DNA of 64,000 bases from Antedon mediterranea (lineage: Eukaryota > Echinodermata > Crinoidea > Comatulida > Antedonidae): assembly GCF_964355755.1 (NCBI RefSeq), contig NC_092672.1, positions 35,522,501-35,586,500 of the forward strand, written 5' to 3'. Both the position numbers and the translations under genes were made by a program. The notes beneath the pieces are model-generated. The model saw only the letters and a list, made by a program, of their open reading frames with translations. It was not told the origin of the DNA and did no database searches. The first letter of the stretch is position 1, and every line of letters starts with the position of its first letter. Positions 22,660-34,814 of this stretch are shown one piece after another.

Positions 22660-23560
22660 CCTAGTCAGTCGTGATTATAACAATGGTTAACAATGGGGAT
22701 AGTATAAGACAATAGAGTATATCATTTCACTAGAATTGTTATATAGATTTGTTATATATTAATATACATTATAATATAAAATTATTAAATAATAAATAAA
22801 AAATATTTGGTGATGATTTAGTTGCTCGTGATGAGAACAAATGGTTTACAATGGTTGAAGTCAATAGGTGTTATGTTTCGGATATAATAATACAACGGTT
22901 AACATTGAGTAAGGAAGTAAAAGATTGTTGTAAGATTGAATTGAATTGAATTGAATTGAAATTTATATTTATACTGGGTAACCTCTTCAGTCAGATTTGA
23001 TAGATATTGATGGTATAGTCCGTTTATAGGTTGTTTTTACAAAATTGTAAATATTAGTCAGCTGTACCAATTACTGAAAAACAAATTACTAGGAAGTATG
23101 AAACAATAGGTATTGTGTTTCGGGGTATATAACAATAGAGGTATTACCGTATATTTAAATTAGTTACATGCTATCATGTTGTGTTGGTAACATTTAAAGT
23201 GGGTTAATTCAGTATGTTGGCTACTATATGCTGTATGATATAAATTGTACAACTTGTAGTCCAGTTTTACAAAGTAAGCCTACTGAAAAGTAAATGACTA
23301 CGGAAGAATAAAACAAAAGTTGCTGTGATAGTATAAATTAGGTGTGATGTTTCAGATATATAACAATATAGGTATTATTTAATGTATTGTCGGAAATTTT
23401 AAAAAGAGATACTTATGTATGCACGTGCAGGAGTTAATTAAAAAAATAAATAATAAGTTCATTAATGGTGTCTCGATCGAACCCACATATAATTAATAAG
23501 GGTAATTTGTTTCCGGATATTATAACAATGACAAAAAACAAAAAGATAAGAATGAATGAA
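22660..23560. repeat. Degenerate repeats, spacing about 160-240 bp
   Basis: Short related phrases (TGTTTCGGATATAATAATAC, TGTTTCGGGGTATATAACAA, TGTTTCAGATATATAACAAT, TGTTTCCGGATATTATAACA) recur near 22870, 23110, 23345 and 23505. 22930-22990 also carries a minus-strand SINE-type tail, TTATACTGGGTAACCTCTTC next to (GAATT)n. No coding signal. Confidence 0.45.
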
Positions 23561-23599
23561 GTTAAATAATAAGTATGTCTTGATTAAACTATACCGGTA

Positions 23600-24205
23600 T
23601 TGAACAAGAATTTGAAAACAGCAGTCTTAGCGGTAACGAGGAATTTTTGTTAGAAATTCTTAATGACAACGATGAAATGGTAAGTTGAAGCAATTTGTAC
23701 AAAAAAAAACAACAAAAATTTACGTATATTATTTTCCAAATGTTATTAAGAATGACTTCTTTGTTCTGTCTGTTACATGGGTTTTGTTATTTAATTTTCA
23801 GATTCGATGTATAGAAGAGTTAATTGATGATCAGAACGAAATATGTAATGAAATGGTAAGTTACTATTTCTATAAATTTATTTTGAAAATGGTAATAATA
23901 TATGATATTTAGTCTAATATAACAATTTTGTTTTACAGTACGGTATTTTGAATATAAGTAATAATGAAGGGGAAGAAACACTTCAATTAGAGAACGACAT
24001 GACAGTTCAAGGAATTTGCCGCATTGCAAGAAACAAAAGAGGTGATTTAGACGAAGAAGAAAATGTTAGAATCAAAACAGGATTTTTAAATTGAATGACA
24101 TTGGGGAAGCTACTTAATGAAACAAAAGATACACGTCGGCGCTTTGATCCTAGTTGGTTCAGTGATAAGTTGTTCAAGGCCGAAAATATTACAGAAGTTC
24201 GTCAC
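23600..24205 (+). pseudogene. Small spliced coding fragment of unknown identity
   Basis: Three in-phase exon-like pieces: one ending at 23679 (GATGAAATG|GTAAGT), one 23802-23855 bounded by TTTTCAG and GAAATG|GTAAGT, and one starting at 23939 after TTTTACAG. All junctions are phase 0. Pieces 1 and 2 are acidic, both end in EM, and look like duplicated mini-exons. The third piece reads open to a TGA at about 24092-24094, and protein-like sequence (TRRRFDPSWFSDKLFKAENI) follows in frame to a TGA near 24207. I do not recognise the family. It may be the decayed tail of a host gene or of a DNA transposon, and the last part may be damaged by a single stop. Confidence 0.4.
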
Positions 24206-25180
24206 TGACTCATAGTGTTACGATTACAATTTAAAACATTTACATTAAAGTCTCCAAGAATAATACTTTCTTGAGCATTGAAGTTTCCAACAGTCATAAG
24301 CAGGTTTTCTAAACAGTTAAAAAATATACCTTGTTTTGGTGGGCGATAGCAAACACCGGTTAAAATTGGCTTCGACTTTGGCAAAATTATATCAATCCAT
24401 GCATTCAATATCCTCTCTGTCCAAATCATTTCTGACTGAATATGAAATAGTATTGTGGATATATAAACACACTCCACCCCTTTTTCCATTTCTGTCCTTC
24501 CTTTCTATGGAGAAATTTTCAATTTTTATTTCAGCATCATTGATTGAATCAAACTCACTTATTGCAATGACTGATGCGTTCGTATTTTTTGCAATATCCC
24601 GAATTTGATCGATTTTGTTACGTAAACTTCTAACGTTAAGGTGAATAAATATCAAACCCTTACCACGAAGAAGTTTACCGTACATTCTAACTCGTTGAGC
24701 AGCCTATCCTCGTTATCCAAATTGGCATTCAACAACTCCGTGTGCGAAACATCAGATATATTAATAGTGTAATCTTCAAATAATGAATCACTGAAGTTAG
24801 GTACCATACATGAGTAGCAATGCTAATCCGAATCCGATTTGGCAAGGCGATTATATTCTCTAATAGAGATATTCGCACATTTAATGTGGTACCATGAGTC
24901 TCATCCATCGCAGCAGATAGATACCTCGTTGATTTGATTTCACAGATCCTGAACACAGCCACATGGATCACAAATTGTGGGTCCAGGGTTAGTCGATATA
25001 TTTCCACTTAAAACAAGAATCATAAAAGCAAAATGTCTCAATAAAATTCCAAGTCGTATTGCCCGTGTTTTTGTTTTTCCTCCGTGAACGTGTTTGCGTG
25101 GATATACATTTTCTGTGCTGTGCTGTGATTCCATGTTGGCTTGTGAAGAATTCCTTTAACGGAATGTTTGTACGCAAACC
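24190..25180 (-). pseudogene. LINE 5' part: N-terminus and apurinic endonuclease, broken
   Basis: Frames on the minus strand give LVLSGNISTNPGP (a common CR1/L2-type LINE leader), then HLNVRSLRNKIDQIRDI, GGVCLYIHNT, GVCYRPP and ILGDFNVNV, the ordered motifs of the APE-type endonuclease that nicks the target. The frame changes between 24392 and 24490, and the reading stops before any reverse transcriptase. It is joined directly to the spliced fragment ending near 24205. Confidence 0.85.
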
Positions 25181-26559
25181 ATTGGAATTTCTCGGGACAG
25201 GGAAAACCGCGGATTACTCATTCTTGTGATATATATTCTTTGACAGTACTTACAACAACGTGTACATTAACTAGAGCTAAATTAACAGACAACACATTCT
25301 AAACCGCTCGGTGATCTAGTTAGGACATCTGGATACCGATATTTATTTGAATAAACTACCCGGGCGTTTATTGTTCAAGAGAGTTTTTAGGATCGGAGCA
25401 CCGAGACCAAATCATATGCTTGGTTTCCAGAACGCAAGGACGCCATACGTAAGGGAAACGCAAGTAATTTGACCAATCACGACACGATAGATCATTAACT
25501 GTCGCTTCATGGTCAACTCGCTCGCGTTGCGCTAACGCCATTGCGTCCTAGTGGGAACCAAACTTTAGATATTTTTTTTAAATAGTTTAACTTGAATAGA
25601 AAAATGCAACATGTTTAATGAACGAAAGTTTTAAATAAAAAAAGCAATGGTTAAAATTAGACACGTACATTTGTATTTATTTTTTTATTTTCTGTCTTCT
25701 GCCAACACTAAATAACCTTAAAACAAATTGTTAGAGTATTTTTCACCGGAGGACATCTTTTTATGTACTAACTTTCCTGTTCCTTTGTGCTCCATTTTTT
25801 ATACAAACGCTTCTCTTTCCACTGGCGAACGCAAGTACTTAAGCGCACTCAAGTAATTTGACCAATCAGGACATGATGAATCATGTATTATCACTTGTGT
25901 CAACTCACATTGCGTTGTGGCTACGTCGTTGTGTTGTGCGTCCAATGAACAGGTTAATTAATTAACAACTTGTAGGCCTATATGACGTCAGAATGTTTTA
26001 GGATGACGATTACAATGCGATGTAACCAACCTAATAACACCAGACGCATTCAGCTGTTTTAAAACTTTAAATTCCTCTGGCATGTGGTGTCCATTTTTAA
26101 AAGATGCGTTTCCGTAATAATGGTACGTGACGGGTTTCCCTTCGGCTGTTTGATTGAAAGGGTAAAATCCATACAATGATACTTTACTACACATATTTCC
26201 AGCAAGCGAAAATACGTAAAGGCTCGACGATGGCGATGAAATTTTCCACCTCCTTAAAAAAAAGAAAAAAAGAAAGACATTTTTTTTCAAATCCAAAGTG
26301 GGCGCCTTATAGGCCTATTTTCCATTAGTATATTCCACATAGGCCTTCCCCATGCTTGTGGCATGCAGTGCAAAGAAACCCGATTGGGCCTACTGTATTG
26401 TCTTGTGTTGGTTTCCTGTCGAAACCAGTTAGGCTGAACGTTCACATTGTGCCAATGAAGTGTATCGGCTCAGTGTGATCTTCGACTTCAATTCATTCTT
26501 TTCTTTATAAAAAGTACTAAAGCTCTGTCTAAATTCAAACTAATTTGACCAAAAAAAAT

Positions 26560-26712
26560 ATGATGATGTGCCCAAATATGGTAGTGATGTGCCCAAATAT
26601 GATAGTGATGTGCCCAAATATGGTAGTGATGTGCCCAAATATGGCAGTGATGTGCCCAAATATGGTAGTGATGTACGTGCCCAAATATGGTAGTGATGTG
26701 CCCAAATATGTA
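26560..26712. repeat. 21-bp minisatellite, about 7-8 units (copy B)
   Basis: Same unit as 18424-18512, in the same intron position, but about twice as many units. It is immediately preceded by AAAGCTCTGTCTAAATTCAA, the left end of the HIRA-intron MITE family. It ends 8 bases before the splice donor. Confidence 0.88.
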
Positions 26713-27128
26713 TATTGTAGATTACCTCGCAATCGACTTTTTAAGTGATTTACTTGGTCGTGCTAATACAATGCTTGGCTTGAATGTGCGCATGACATTG
26801 ACAATATCCATCTTGGGAGACGAGGCGCTTGCCTTTGTCACCCATATAATAGTGGAATTATTCAAATTGTTCAGATAACGATACATCATTTTGTAACAAC
26901 TATCATTTTTATTCTGTGAGCACCAGCCATAATGTCTTCCCTCTTCATTGTTTATTGTCACTAATTTTGTTCTTGTTCCAACATCTTTCTCGAAACCTTC
27001 CAGTGGCGCCATATTTGAACGAAACACGTGATCATGCGCATCAATTTCCAATCCGCAATTACTCCCCTGCAGGATTCCGGAGTTTCCAATGACAGCGCAC
27101 GTGTTCGCAGGTTTTATCCATGGTTCCC

Positions 27129-28765
27129 TGGGGCGGATCCAGAGGGGGGGGGGGGTCCACGGGGTCCGGACCCCCCCCCTAAATTTTAAGGGTGCCCTTT
27201 TTTTAGAGGTTCAATATTTTATTCGTGTGACATATTTGTGTGTATATTAGTATGCACAGAGTAAGCTACACTAACCCCAAAAATAAAAACAGAAATTTAT
27301 CACAATGAGCGCGATGTTAAGTTACGGCGGCCGATCAAAGAGCATTGTGAGAGGTGGTGATGCGTGATGATCTCTACTTAAACTTCTAAAAATAGATCGT
27401 TTCGCATACTACAGAGGGCGCATGTAAACTTTTTACGATTCAACTCCGCGTACGTTACCATGCGCGCTCTGTCATTGACGCGATTATTTGTCCATTGGTA
27501 AACAAATTTTTATGTATTATTATTCTGAAAATAATTGAACTGTAAACATAATTCTTTTGAGTATTTGTTTATTTACATATCATTCCATCAGATCAACTAT
27601 TTTTTATTTCCATTACATCCAACCAAACATGTAAAAAATGTAGTTAAAATATCGTACTATCTACCGCGTACGACCATACGCGGTAGATTGTTTACTCAAA
27701 AATCATCGAACGGTCCTTACACTATACTATTCAACCTTGTTTTTGTAGTTGAGCCTCTCATGACCTGGGATTTGTTTGTCTTCCTACGCCAAGATAATAT
27801 AGTTCTACAAGCCATGTGCTTTTTTCTCTGAGAAATATTTATTATAAGTGCCAAAAAAATGTTTTTTTCTCGATATGAAGCCTTTATTATTCAAATCTTT
27901 TAAAGAAAAATCACACATACCATAAAGAAGGTTCATTTATATCATTTTTGAAACAATATTTGTGAAAATTATGTGAGGCTCAACTACAAAACCACCATTT
28001 TGTGATACGATGTCATCGTAAGCCAATCAAAGCTGAGCTTTCCCGCGATCGGCGGCAGAGAGCTCACGGTTGAATGATTTTGGAATCTGGCTATTTTGGA
28101 TTGGTGGACACGAATCACTCACAGCGGAATGTTTTCTCTCGCGCGCGTGTACCAAGAAGTCACGTGATCTCTCTGTACTGAACGGTACTCTACACAAATT
28201 TAGAGCAATGAATTTGTACGAATTCCGTTAAATAAACAACTCTATATATTTTATAAACATTTAATAACATATTTTATTGATATTTCCAATGTTGATATAT
28301 AAAAGAAATTACTATAAAACGTAATTATATGTAATTATTTTAGCGAAAAATGGCGCAATTTGTTTACAACGTTCGTGGCTAAAAACGATCATTTTCGGCA
28401 ATGTTTTAGACCCTATATTTCGAAAACTACAAGTCAGATTTTCGTAATTCTTTCTTTATTGGAATATTGAAACAAAATACCAACAGATAATGTTTAAATT
28501 GGTTGAAAAATAACAACTTTTAATTTTGCATCGTTATCCCTGCTAATAAAGTGTCATTTCCGGCGAACTAGAAAGGTGCCATTTATCATGGATTTTGCGT
28601 GCGAGAGTGCCATTTCCGGCCATCTAAGTGTGTCCTGTAACAAAATTCGCTTCGCCACAACCCCCACCATGGGGGGGCTGTGGCTCAAATACTCAATATC
28701 TGATGTGCCCTTTTTATCGGCGGACCCCCCCCCCCCTCCTCTCAAAAATGTCTGGATCCGCCCCA
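27129..28765. mobile_element. 1637-bp DNA element with TGGGGCGGATCCAGA termini
   Basis: Inverted termini TGGGGCGGATCCAGA; flanks GGTTCCC at 27122-27128 and 28766-28772; copy A shows the single-copy empty site near 18915. Next to each end are G/C homopolymer runs. No transposase frame was seen, so it is non-autonomous. It contains a short perfect palindrome around CTACCGCGTACGACCATACG (27660-27690). Termini and target length are hAT-like, but the class is not certain. Confidence 0.85.
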
Positions 28766-29504
28766 GGTTCCCCATTGGCTTGAGCTGTTTCGGTGTAAGT
28801 TTGGTTTGATATCTGATCGTTAGGATAGACACGGAGCAATCTAATCGGCGAAAACCCCTTTAAACTTTTTCTGTAGAAAAAAAGACATGCTTTACTGAAT
28901 AAACGAAATATAGTTGCCTCAACGTACACATCCAGCAAAACATTTTGATTTCATGTTCCCGCCTAAATATATTTTCTTTTTCTATCTGTAAAATATTGAC
29001 TTCCATGTTTATTTATTTATTTGGATGTATACCTTTAGATCGGTAGCACACTTACAGTACAAAGGTGCATTTTGTAGTGCAAATTTTACATAGGCCTACA
29101 GAAAAGGCAAAAAAAGAAGAAAAACCAAATCAAATGAAAACATAACATTAAATCTATTAATTCGTAACATAATTATCCTCAAACCCACAAAATCGTAAGT
29201 CTTTAAATTTATACTCTGTTAAAGTTATCAAAATTACTGTTAATTGATTTAGCGTACGGTATAAAGCCATAGTTTTATTTCTGGTTAATGTTAGCTTATA
29301 ATACAATACTCTAATACCTATAAGTTCAAGTTCAATAACTTTTATTCAATAATAATAATAGTATGGTATTGTTATTATTCGGATCAAGAAAACGAAACAG
29401 ATTGTTTAATATCATTTTCTAGTCTTTTCCACAAATGCAGACCTGTTACAGTGATAAATAATTGACTTTTTCTGAGTTTAAAAAAAGGAACATAAGTTAT
29501 AACT

Positions 29505-29880
29505 TAGAAACCAATAACTTGTTTCCAACTGGGGAACCAATAGCTTGGTTCCAACTTGGGAACCAATAGCTTGGTTCCAACTTGGGAATCAATAGCTTGG
29601 TTGTAACGTGGGAACCAATAACTTAGTTCCAACTTGGGAAGAACCAAACAACTCGGTCCCAACTTGGGAACCAGTAGCTTGGTTCCAACGTGGGAACCAA
29701 TAACTTAGTTCCAACTTGGGAACCAAACAACTCGGTCCCAACTTGGGAACCAATAGCTTGGTTCCAACGTGGGAACCAATAACTTAGTTCCAACTTGGGA
29801 ACCAAACAACTCGGTCCCAACTTGGGAACCAGTAGCTTGGTTCTAACTTAGGAACCAAACAACTTGGTTCCAACTTGGTC
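29505..29880. repeat. 26-bp palindromic minisatellite, copy B, with higher-order units
   Basis: Same GGTTCCAACTTGGGAACC motif as 19745-20025 but diverged into a longer higher-order unit that includes AACAACTCGGTCCCAACTTG. It ends at the right boundary of copy B. Confidence 0.9.
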
Positions 29881-30234
29881 CAGGTGACTGACGAAACATC
29901 ACGTAAACTGACCCAACTCTACTTGTTCCTAGATCGCGCGCAAAAACTTGTAGTATGCGGCGGTGAATACAAGTAAATTAATGTGTATATAATTAATGCA
30001 AGAGAAACAATAAACACACACTTTGTACTGGCCGACGCCATCGCAAATTAATAAAATGTAACTCTGCAAAAAGAGGATCAGATTGAGGGGGCTATACATT
30101 ATTAATCATGCACAAGTATTCATGTATACTTAAGCCCTGTCTGCACTATTTAATTTGGTAAAAAGATAGAATATTTTGGCACACTTTTATTTTCTTGTGT
30201 TTAGCCAAAACTAGGCCTATCTAAAAAGTATTTT

Positions 30235-30915
30235 TTCACCGAAGGACATATTTGTATGTAATAAAGTTTCTTTTCGTGCACCATATAATTATTTTATTCA
30301 GGTGCTTGGTTTCCACTTGGCGCGCAACGCAAGGACGTAAGCGCACGCAAGCAATTTGGCCATAAAGGACGCGATAGATCATCCGTATTATCGGTTGTGA
30401 TTGGTCAACTCATCTGCGTTGACTACGTCGTTGTGTTGTGCGTCCAATGAACAGATTAATTGATATGGTTAAATGCAACTCGTAGGCCTATGGATGTCAG
30501 AATGTTTTAGAATGACGATTACAAGGCGATGTAACCAACAAAGAAAAAGAACTATTTTATTAGTCGCCTGCAACGCGACTCTACAGCTCACTATATCGGT
30601 CGGTCGGTCGGCAAACACTAACTCAAATTTTGAGCATGCAGTCATGTATATTGCCTTATTACAAAAATAATTACCGGTTAACGATTGTAGTAATTGAAAC
30701 ACATTATACATTCTCTTTTATAACATTATACGCAGGCTTTATTTTTAAGGCTTTATTATCGTTCTGCTTCTCACCACCGTCGAAATAAGTGTGGTTTTTG
30801 CAAACGGTTATATTGTATAATAGATAATAGAAACATTCTTTTATGTTGACCTGTATTGGCACCTCTGTTTATTCATGTATGCTATTATTGTCTTTTAAAT
30901 ACGGTACGATATGCG
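30235..30915. repeat. Segmental duplication copy C, exons deleted
   Basis: 30235-30535 matches the 3' flank of the sialyltransferase copies and the last ~45 bases of the terminal exon (GAATGACGATTACAAGGCGA). 30661-30915 matches 20400-20710, upstream of copy A. The exons and intron that should lie between are missing, and a short TCGG-rich repeat (30562-30660) sits at the scar. Confidence 0.8.
30562..30660 (+). repeat. Short TCGGTCGG-bearing repeat, copy 1
   Basis: Begins AGTCGCCTGCAACGCGACTC, then CTCACTAT and several TCGG units, then AAACACTAACTC and GAGCATGC. Copies at 49151-49255 and 50722-50825 have AGTCGC.TGC and GCACGCGACT as inverted ends about 80 bp apart. Confidence 0.8.
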
Positions 30916-30967
30916 TATTTGTTATAATAACTACAATCTACACTACATGCGTTACGTCGAAGTGAAA

Positions 30968-31085
30968 ACCAAGCTTGGTTTCAACTTGGAAACCAAAAAA
31001 ACGTGGTTCCAACTTAGGAACCAAACAACTTGGTTCCAACTTGGGAACCAAACAACTTGGTTCCAACTTGAGAACCAAAGGCCAG
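30968..31085. repeat. 26-bp palindromic minisatellite, third site
   Basis: About five units of the GGTTCCAACTTGGGAACC type next to copy C, confirming it as part of the duplicated family. Confidence 0.88.
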
Positions 31086-31154
31086 TCAATCTAGCATTTT
31101 GAGTGAAACAAATTGCAAACAGAGATTTTTTTTTAAAATGGCTACATATGATAA

Positions 31155-32590
31155 GGTGATTATTTTTTGAGCATCACACCTCTGACACAATTAGCTTAAA
31201 TATGCAAATTAGGGTGAAATTAAAGGGTTACCATATCTTAAAAACTACTAATCGTAGAGAGTTCATTTTTGCACAGTCTGGTTCAGAATATATATATATA
31301 TTTATATTTGCTCTAATGAGACATTTTACATAAAAATGTCCGGAAGTACCAAATTTTGACCCTTGACCCCATTTCTCAATATTTACATATGTGATTAAAA
31401 TTTCTGTAGAGACTTTATTTTGGACTCAATGACTTGGATATTGTTTTTCAATACCCCCCATAGAACTGTATTATAATTCCCAAAATCACAACTTCGTCAC
31501 GCACCTCGAAAGTATGCAAATTAGTAGTACAAGTAATATTAAATATGCAAATTTGGGATTGAAATTACAGCGTTGCCATATCTCGAAAACCGCTAATGAT
31601 AGGGTGTTGATTTTTTCACTAAAATATTTAAAATGTATATATTTATATTTGCTGTAATGAGACATTTTACAAAGAAATGCCCGGAAGTATGACATTTGAC
31701 CCTCGACCCCATTTCTCAATATTGCATAATATATAATGAAAACTAAAATGTCTGTAGAGACTTTGTTTTGCCCTCAAATGACTCGGATACAGGTTTCTAA
31801 TAGCCAACATAGGAATGTTTAGTAAATCTCAAAATCACACCTGTATCACTCACTTTCAAAGTATGCAAATTATTAGTACAAGTTACATGAAATATGCAAA
31901 TTAGGGGGTGAAATTACAGGTTCCTATATGTATCGAAAACCGCTAAGGTAGAGAGTTGATTTTTTCAAAAACTTGTTCAGAATGTACATATTTATATTTG
32001 CTCTAATGAAACATTTTACGAAAATATGACCGGAAATACAACAATTGACCCTTGACCATATTTATCAATGTTTGCATACATAAGGCGACTAAAATGTCTG
32101 TAGATAATTTTTTTTTCAAATGACTCGGATACAGTTTTCCTATTGTCAGCATAGGACCTCTTTGTAATTCCCAAAATCACATCTTTGTCACACACCTTGA
32201 AAGTATGAAAATTATTAGTACAAGTTACATGAAATATGCAAATTAGGGGTGAAATTACAGTCTTCCCATATCTCGAAAACCATTAATGCTAGAGAATTGA
32301 TTTGAATTCAGAGTTGATTCAGAATGTACATATTTATATTCGCTGTAATGAAACATTTTACGCAAAAATTGTCTTGATTGAATTATGACATTTGACTCTC
32401 GACCCTATTTCTCAATATTTTCATATAATTCAACTAAAATATCTGTACAGACTGTTTTGGCCTCAAATGCCTCAGACACAGGTTTTCTATAGCCAGCATA
32501 GAACTGTTAGTAATTCTCAAAATCACACCTTTGTTACTTCCCTAGAAAATATGCAAATTAGTAGTGCAAGAGGTGAAAGTTGCCATATCT
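31155..32590. repeat. About 345-bp satellite, four tandem units
   Basis: Marker phrases (CTGTAGAGACTTT near 31405 and 31755, weaker near 32100 and 32445; ATGCAAATTAGTAGTACAAG and relatives; GACCCTTGACCCCATTTCTC) recur at 342-347 bp spacing. Units are diverged by roughly a tenth or more. No coding potential. Confidence 0.88.
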
Positions 32591-32594
32591 CTAT

Positions 32595-32740
32595 CGGTCA
32601 TTAGCGTTTTTCGAGATACATAAGGCTGTAATTTGCATATTTCATATAACTTGTACTAATAATTTGCATACTTTCGAGTTGCTTGACTTTTGGAATTACT
32701 AAACGATCCTATACTGGCTATATAAAACCTGTATCCAAGT
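32595..32740 (-). repeat. Inverted partial satellite unit
   Basis: Reverse complement of the TATGCAAATTATTAGTACAA part of the satellite and its flanks, so the array ends in an inverted unit just before the LINE at 32745. Confidence 0.8.
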
Positions 32741-32744
32741 CATT

Positions 32745-33560
32745 TGAGGCATACATTAAGAACAAAAGTGGGCCCAATATAATATTTTTTCCACGTTGAA
32801 AGAGTACCACAATTATTAACTACATGCCATCTATCTGTTAAATATGATTGAAACCAAATTATTGCTGTTTGAGACAATCCTAATGCTCTCATTTTGCCTA
32901 GTAAAATCTGATGGTCTACAGTATCGAAAGCCTTTTGTAGGTCTAAGACAATCATACCTGTTAAATTACCTTTATCCCAATTCTTTTTAATATGGTCAGT
33001 TAGGTGAATTAAACAAAGATTCATCGAAAAATCGGCTTGGAAACCACATTGGAAATCATAGATAAGTGATTTAGTATTAAGGTATTCCATCAATTGGTCA
33101 TGTACTAGTCTTTCAACAACTTTAGAAAAAGCCGAGAGTATAGACACCGGACGGTAGTTACCAACCACCGTTTTACTACCCAAGCTTCTTGTGAATTGGG
33201 ATGACTTACGCCAATTTCCATTCTTTGGGTACAATACCTGATGTAAAGGACAACTTAATAATATGTGTTAATGGTTTTGCTATTGCAGAAGCCCCATCTT
33301 TGAATATTTTGGCTGGTAAAGTATCTATTCCGGTAGCCTTACTCGTCGATAATTGTGTCAAAGCTTTAAGAACATTATCTTCAGATAATTCTATGAAAGA
33401 AAAATCATTAGGAAAGACACCTTTGCTACTGTAAAAGACATTGACATGTTCCAAGTTATAAGTATTACTAGGAGGGTCAAGTTTGTTTACTAGCTCTCCA
33501 GCAACGTTGGTTGTACAAGTACGAATTAAATTCTTCAGCAACTTCTTTCTTATCATGACA
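32745..33560 (-). pseudogene. CR1/L2-like LINE reverse transcriptase fragment
   Basis: Minus-strand frames 33206-33556 and 32740-33234 overlap with a frame change near 33206-33234. They carry SKATGIDTLPAKIFKDGA, then NYRPVSILSAFSKVVERLVH, CGFQADFSMN and MIVLDLQKAFDTVDHQIL, the N-terminal half of a CR1/L2-type reverse transcriptase. The copy stops at a degenerate version of the next motif, before the catalytic ADD box. Diverged upstream LINE sequence with stops seems to continue to about 34000. Confidence 0.88.
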
Positions 33561-34021
33561 TTATCGATCTCAAGACTAACCTGTTTCTAGTCATTATTAT
33601 TTGATTTAGAGGTTCCAAGACCTTTAAGAACTTTCCATAATTGTTTTAGTTTGTATTTATTTTCTTGAAGTTGTTTAGAGTAAAAATTTACTTTAGCTTT
33701 TTTAATTTCATAATTTACACTATTTCGGAGTTTTCTAAAAACTCTTGAGATGCATCACATCCTTTGTACTACGATATCTAATTAACATTTTGTCTCTTTG
33801 CCTAATATGATCTCTTAATTCGGAGTCAAACCAGGGTTGATCTTTTATTTTGACCCTTACTTTTTTTTAGAACTCAATTGAATCAACTATACGCATAAAC
33901 TTATCTTTAAATGTATCCCATGAAGATTGCACACAAGTTAATACAATCTGACCAGTCAATACTATTAAGCATATGAGTCAGTGAATCAGAACTGTAATTT
34001 TTCATTGATCTAACAACAATA

Positions 34022-34807
34022 GAGAGAAATGGCGAACCGCGATGACGTCACTCAAATTTCACCGAGTGGGTATAGATTGTAAACAAACCATTTCGCCACA
34101 TGTTTTTCTATGGGAAATTCCGATGGGTTGAGTTAAAAAAGGTAGGTAGAAAAGAACGTTTAAAACACACATAATAGCAGTATCTTTTTTTTTTGCAACA
34201 CCCTTAACAATTTTAATGTTATATAGGCAAATCTTAACATATTTTATTTTAATTTGAATTGAATTAAGACGCGTTTTTGTTATACTGTACCCAGCTCTAG
34301 AGACTAGGCCCTACCTAGATAGTTGGCCTGTAATTTGTATGCTGTAGTACCTCGAGTACTCGAGCCTAGCACGGTTTATCGGTTATTATAATAATAATAT
34401 TGGAAATTCGTTATTGCATACTGTACTACTACTACTACTACTTTAGCTAGGGTGCTGCTAGGCCTCTCCTAGCTAGGCCTAGCATTAGTTTCAGCTTGAC
34501 AACTGCCATTGATTGTGTTATGTGGCTAGTGATGCTACCTGCAGGGGGCTACCGCCAGTAATGAACACTTGATAACGCCATTCTACTATAATACTATAGG
34601 CCTATATTTCATTGTTTTATTGGTTTATTTTCAGTTATATAATGCCACACTACTGTATTGCATTTGGTTGCATTTTGCAACAATTGTGTCAATGTGTTAG
34701 ACGACGCCATGATTCACGTGTATAAACATAGGAAATGTACCGCCCTCAACGGTTTGTTATGATTTTATACCCTCTCGGATTTTAGACGTCGGTTCGCCAT
34801 TTCTCTC
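34022..34807. mobile_element. 0.8-kb DNA element, GAGAGAAATGGCGAACCG termini, TA flanks
   Basis: Inverted ends GAGAGAAATGGCGAACCG at 34022 and its complement ending at 34807, flanked by TA on both sides (34020-34021, 34808-34809). The flanking AACAA/TTGTT bases are also complementary, so the inverted repeat may extend to 34015-34814. No transposase frame. The TA flank fits a mariner-type non-autonomous element. Confidence 0.8.
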
Positions 34808-34814
34808 TATTGTT

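Larger units (their letters stand above)
25988..28870 (-). pseudogene. ST8Sia-like sialyltransferase copy B, exon split by a transposon
   Basis: Homologous exons at 26726-28870 and 25988-26252, with the same junctions and phases as copy A and a very similar protein (motif L, SPSSSLYVFSLAGNMC, LYGFYPF, HHMPEE). The motif L exon is interrupted at 27129-28772 by a 1637-bp element plus its 7-bp duplication. The insertion lies between NGEP and WIKPANTC, upstream of motif L. The inserted DNA has stops in the reading direction, so a normal enzyme cannot be made unless the insert is spliced out, for which I see no support. Outside the insertion I saw no other disabling change. Confidence 0.85.
25370..29880. 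repeat. Segmental duplication copy B
   Basis: Starts at the TTCAAGAGAGTTTTTAGG sequence shared with 401-473, and runs through the uninterrupted BEL target (AAGGACGCCATACGTAAGGG near 25437-25456) and on to the 26-bp minisatellite. It differs from copy A by a 1.6-kb DNA element, a longer intron minisatellite and scattered indels. Confidence 0.93.
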
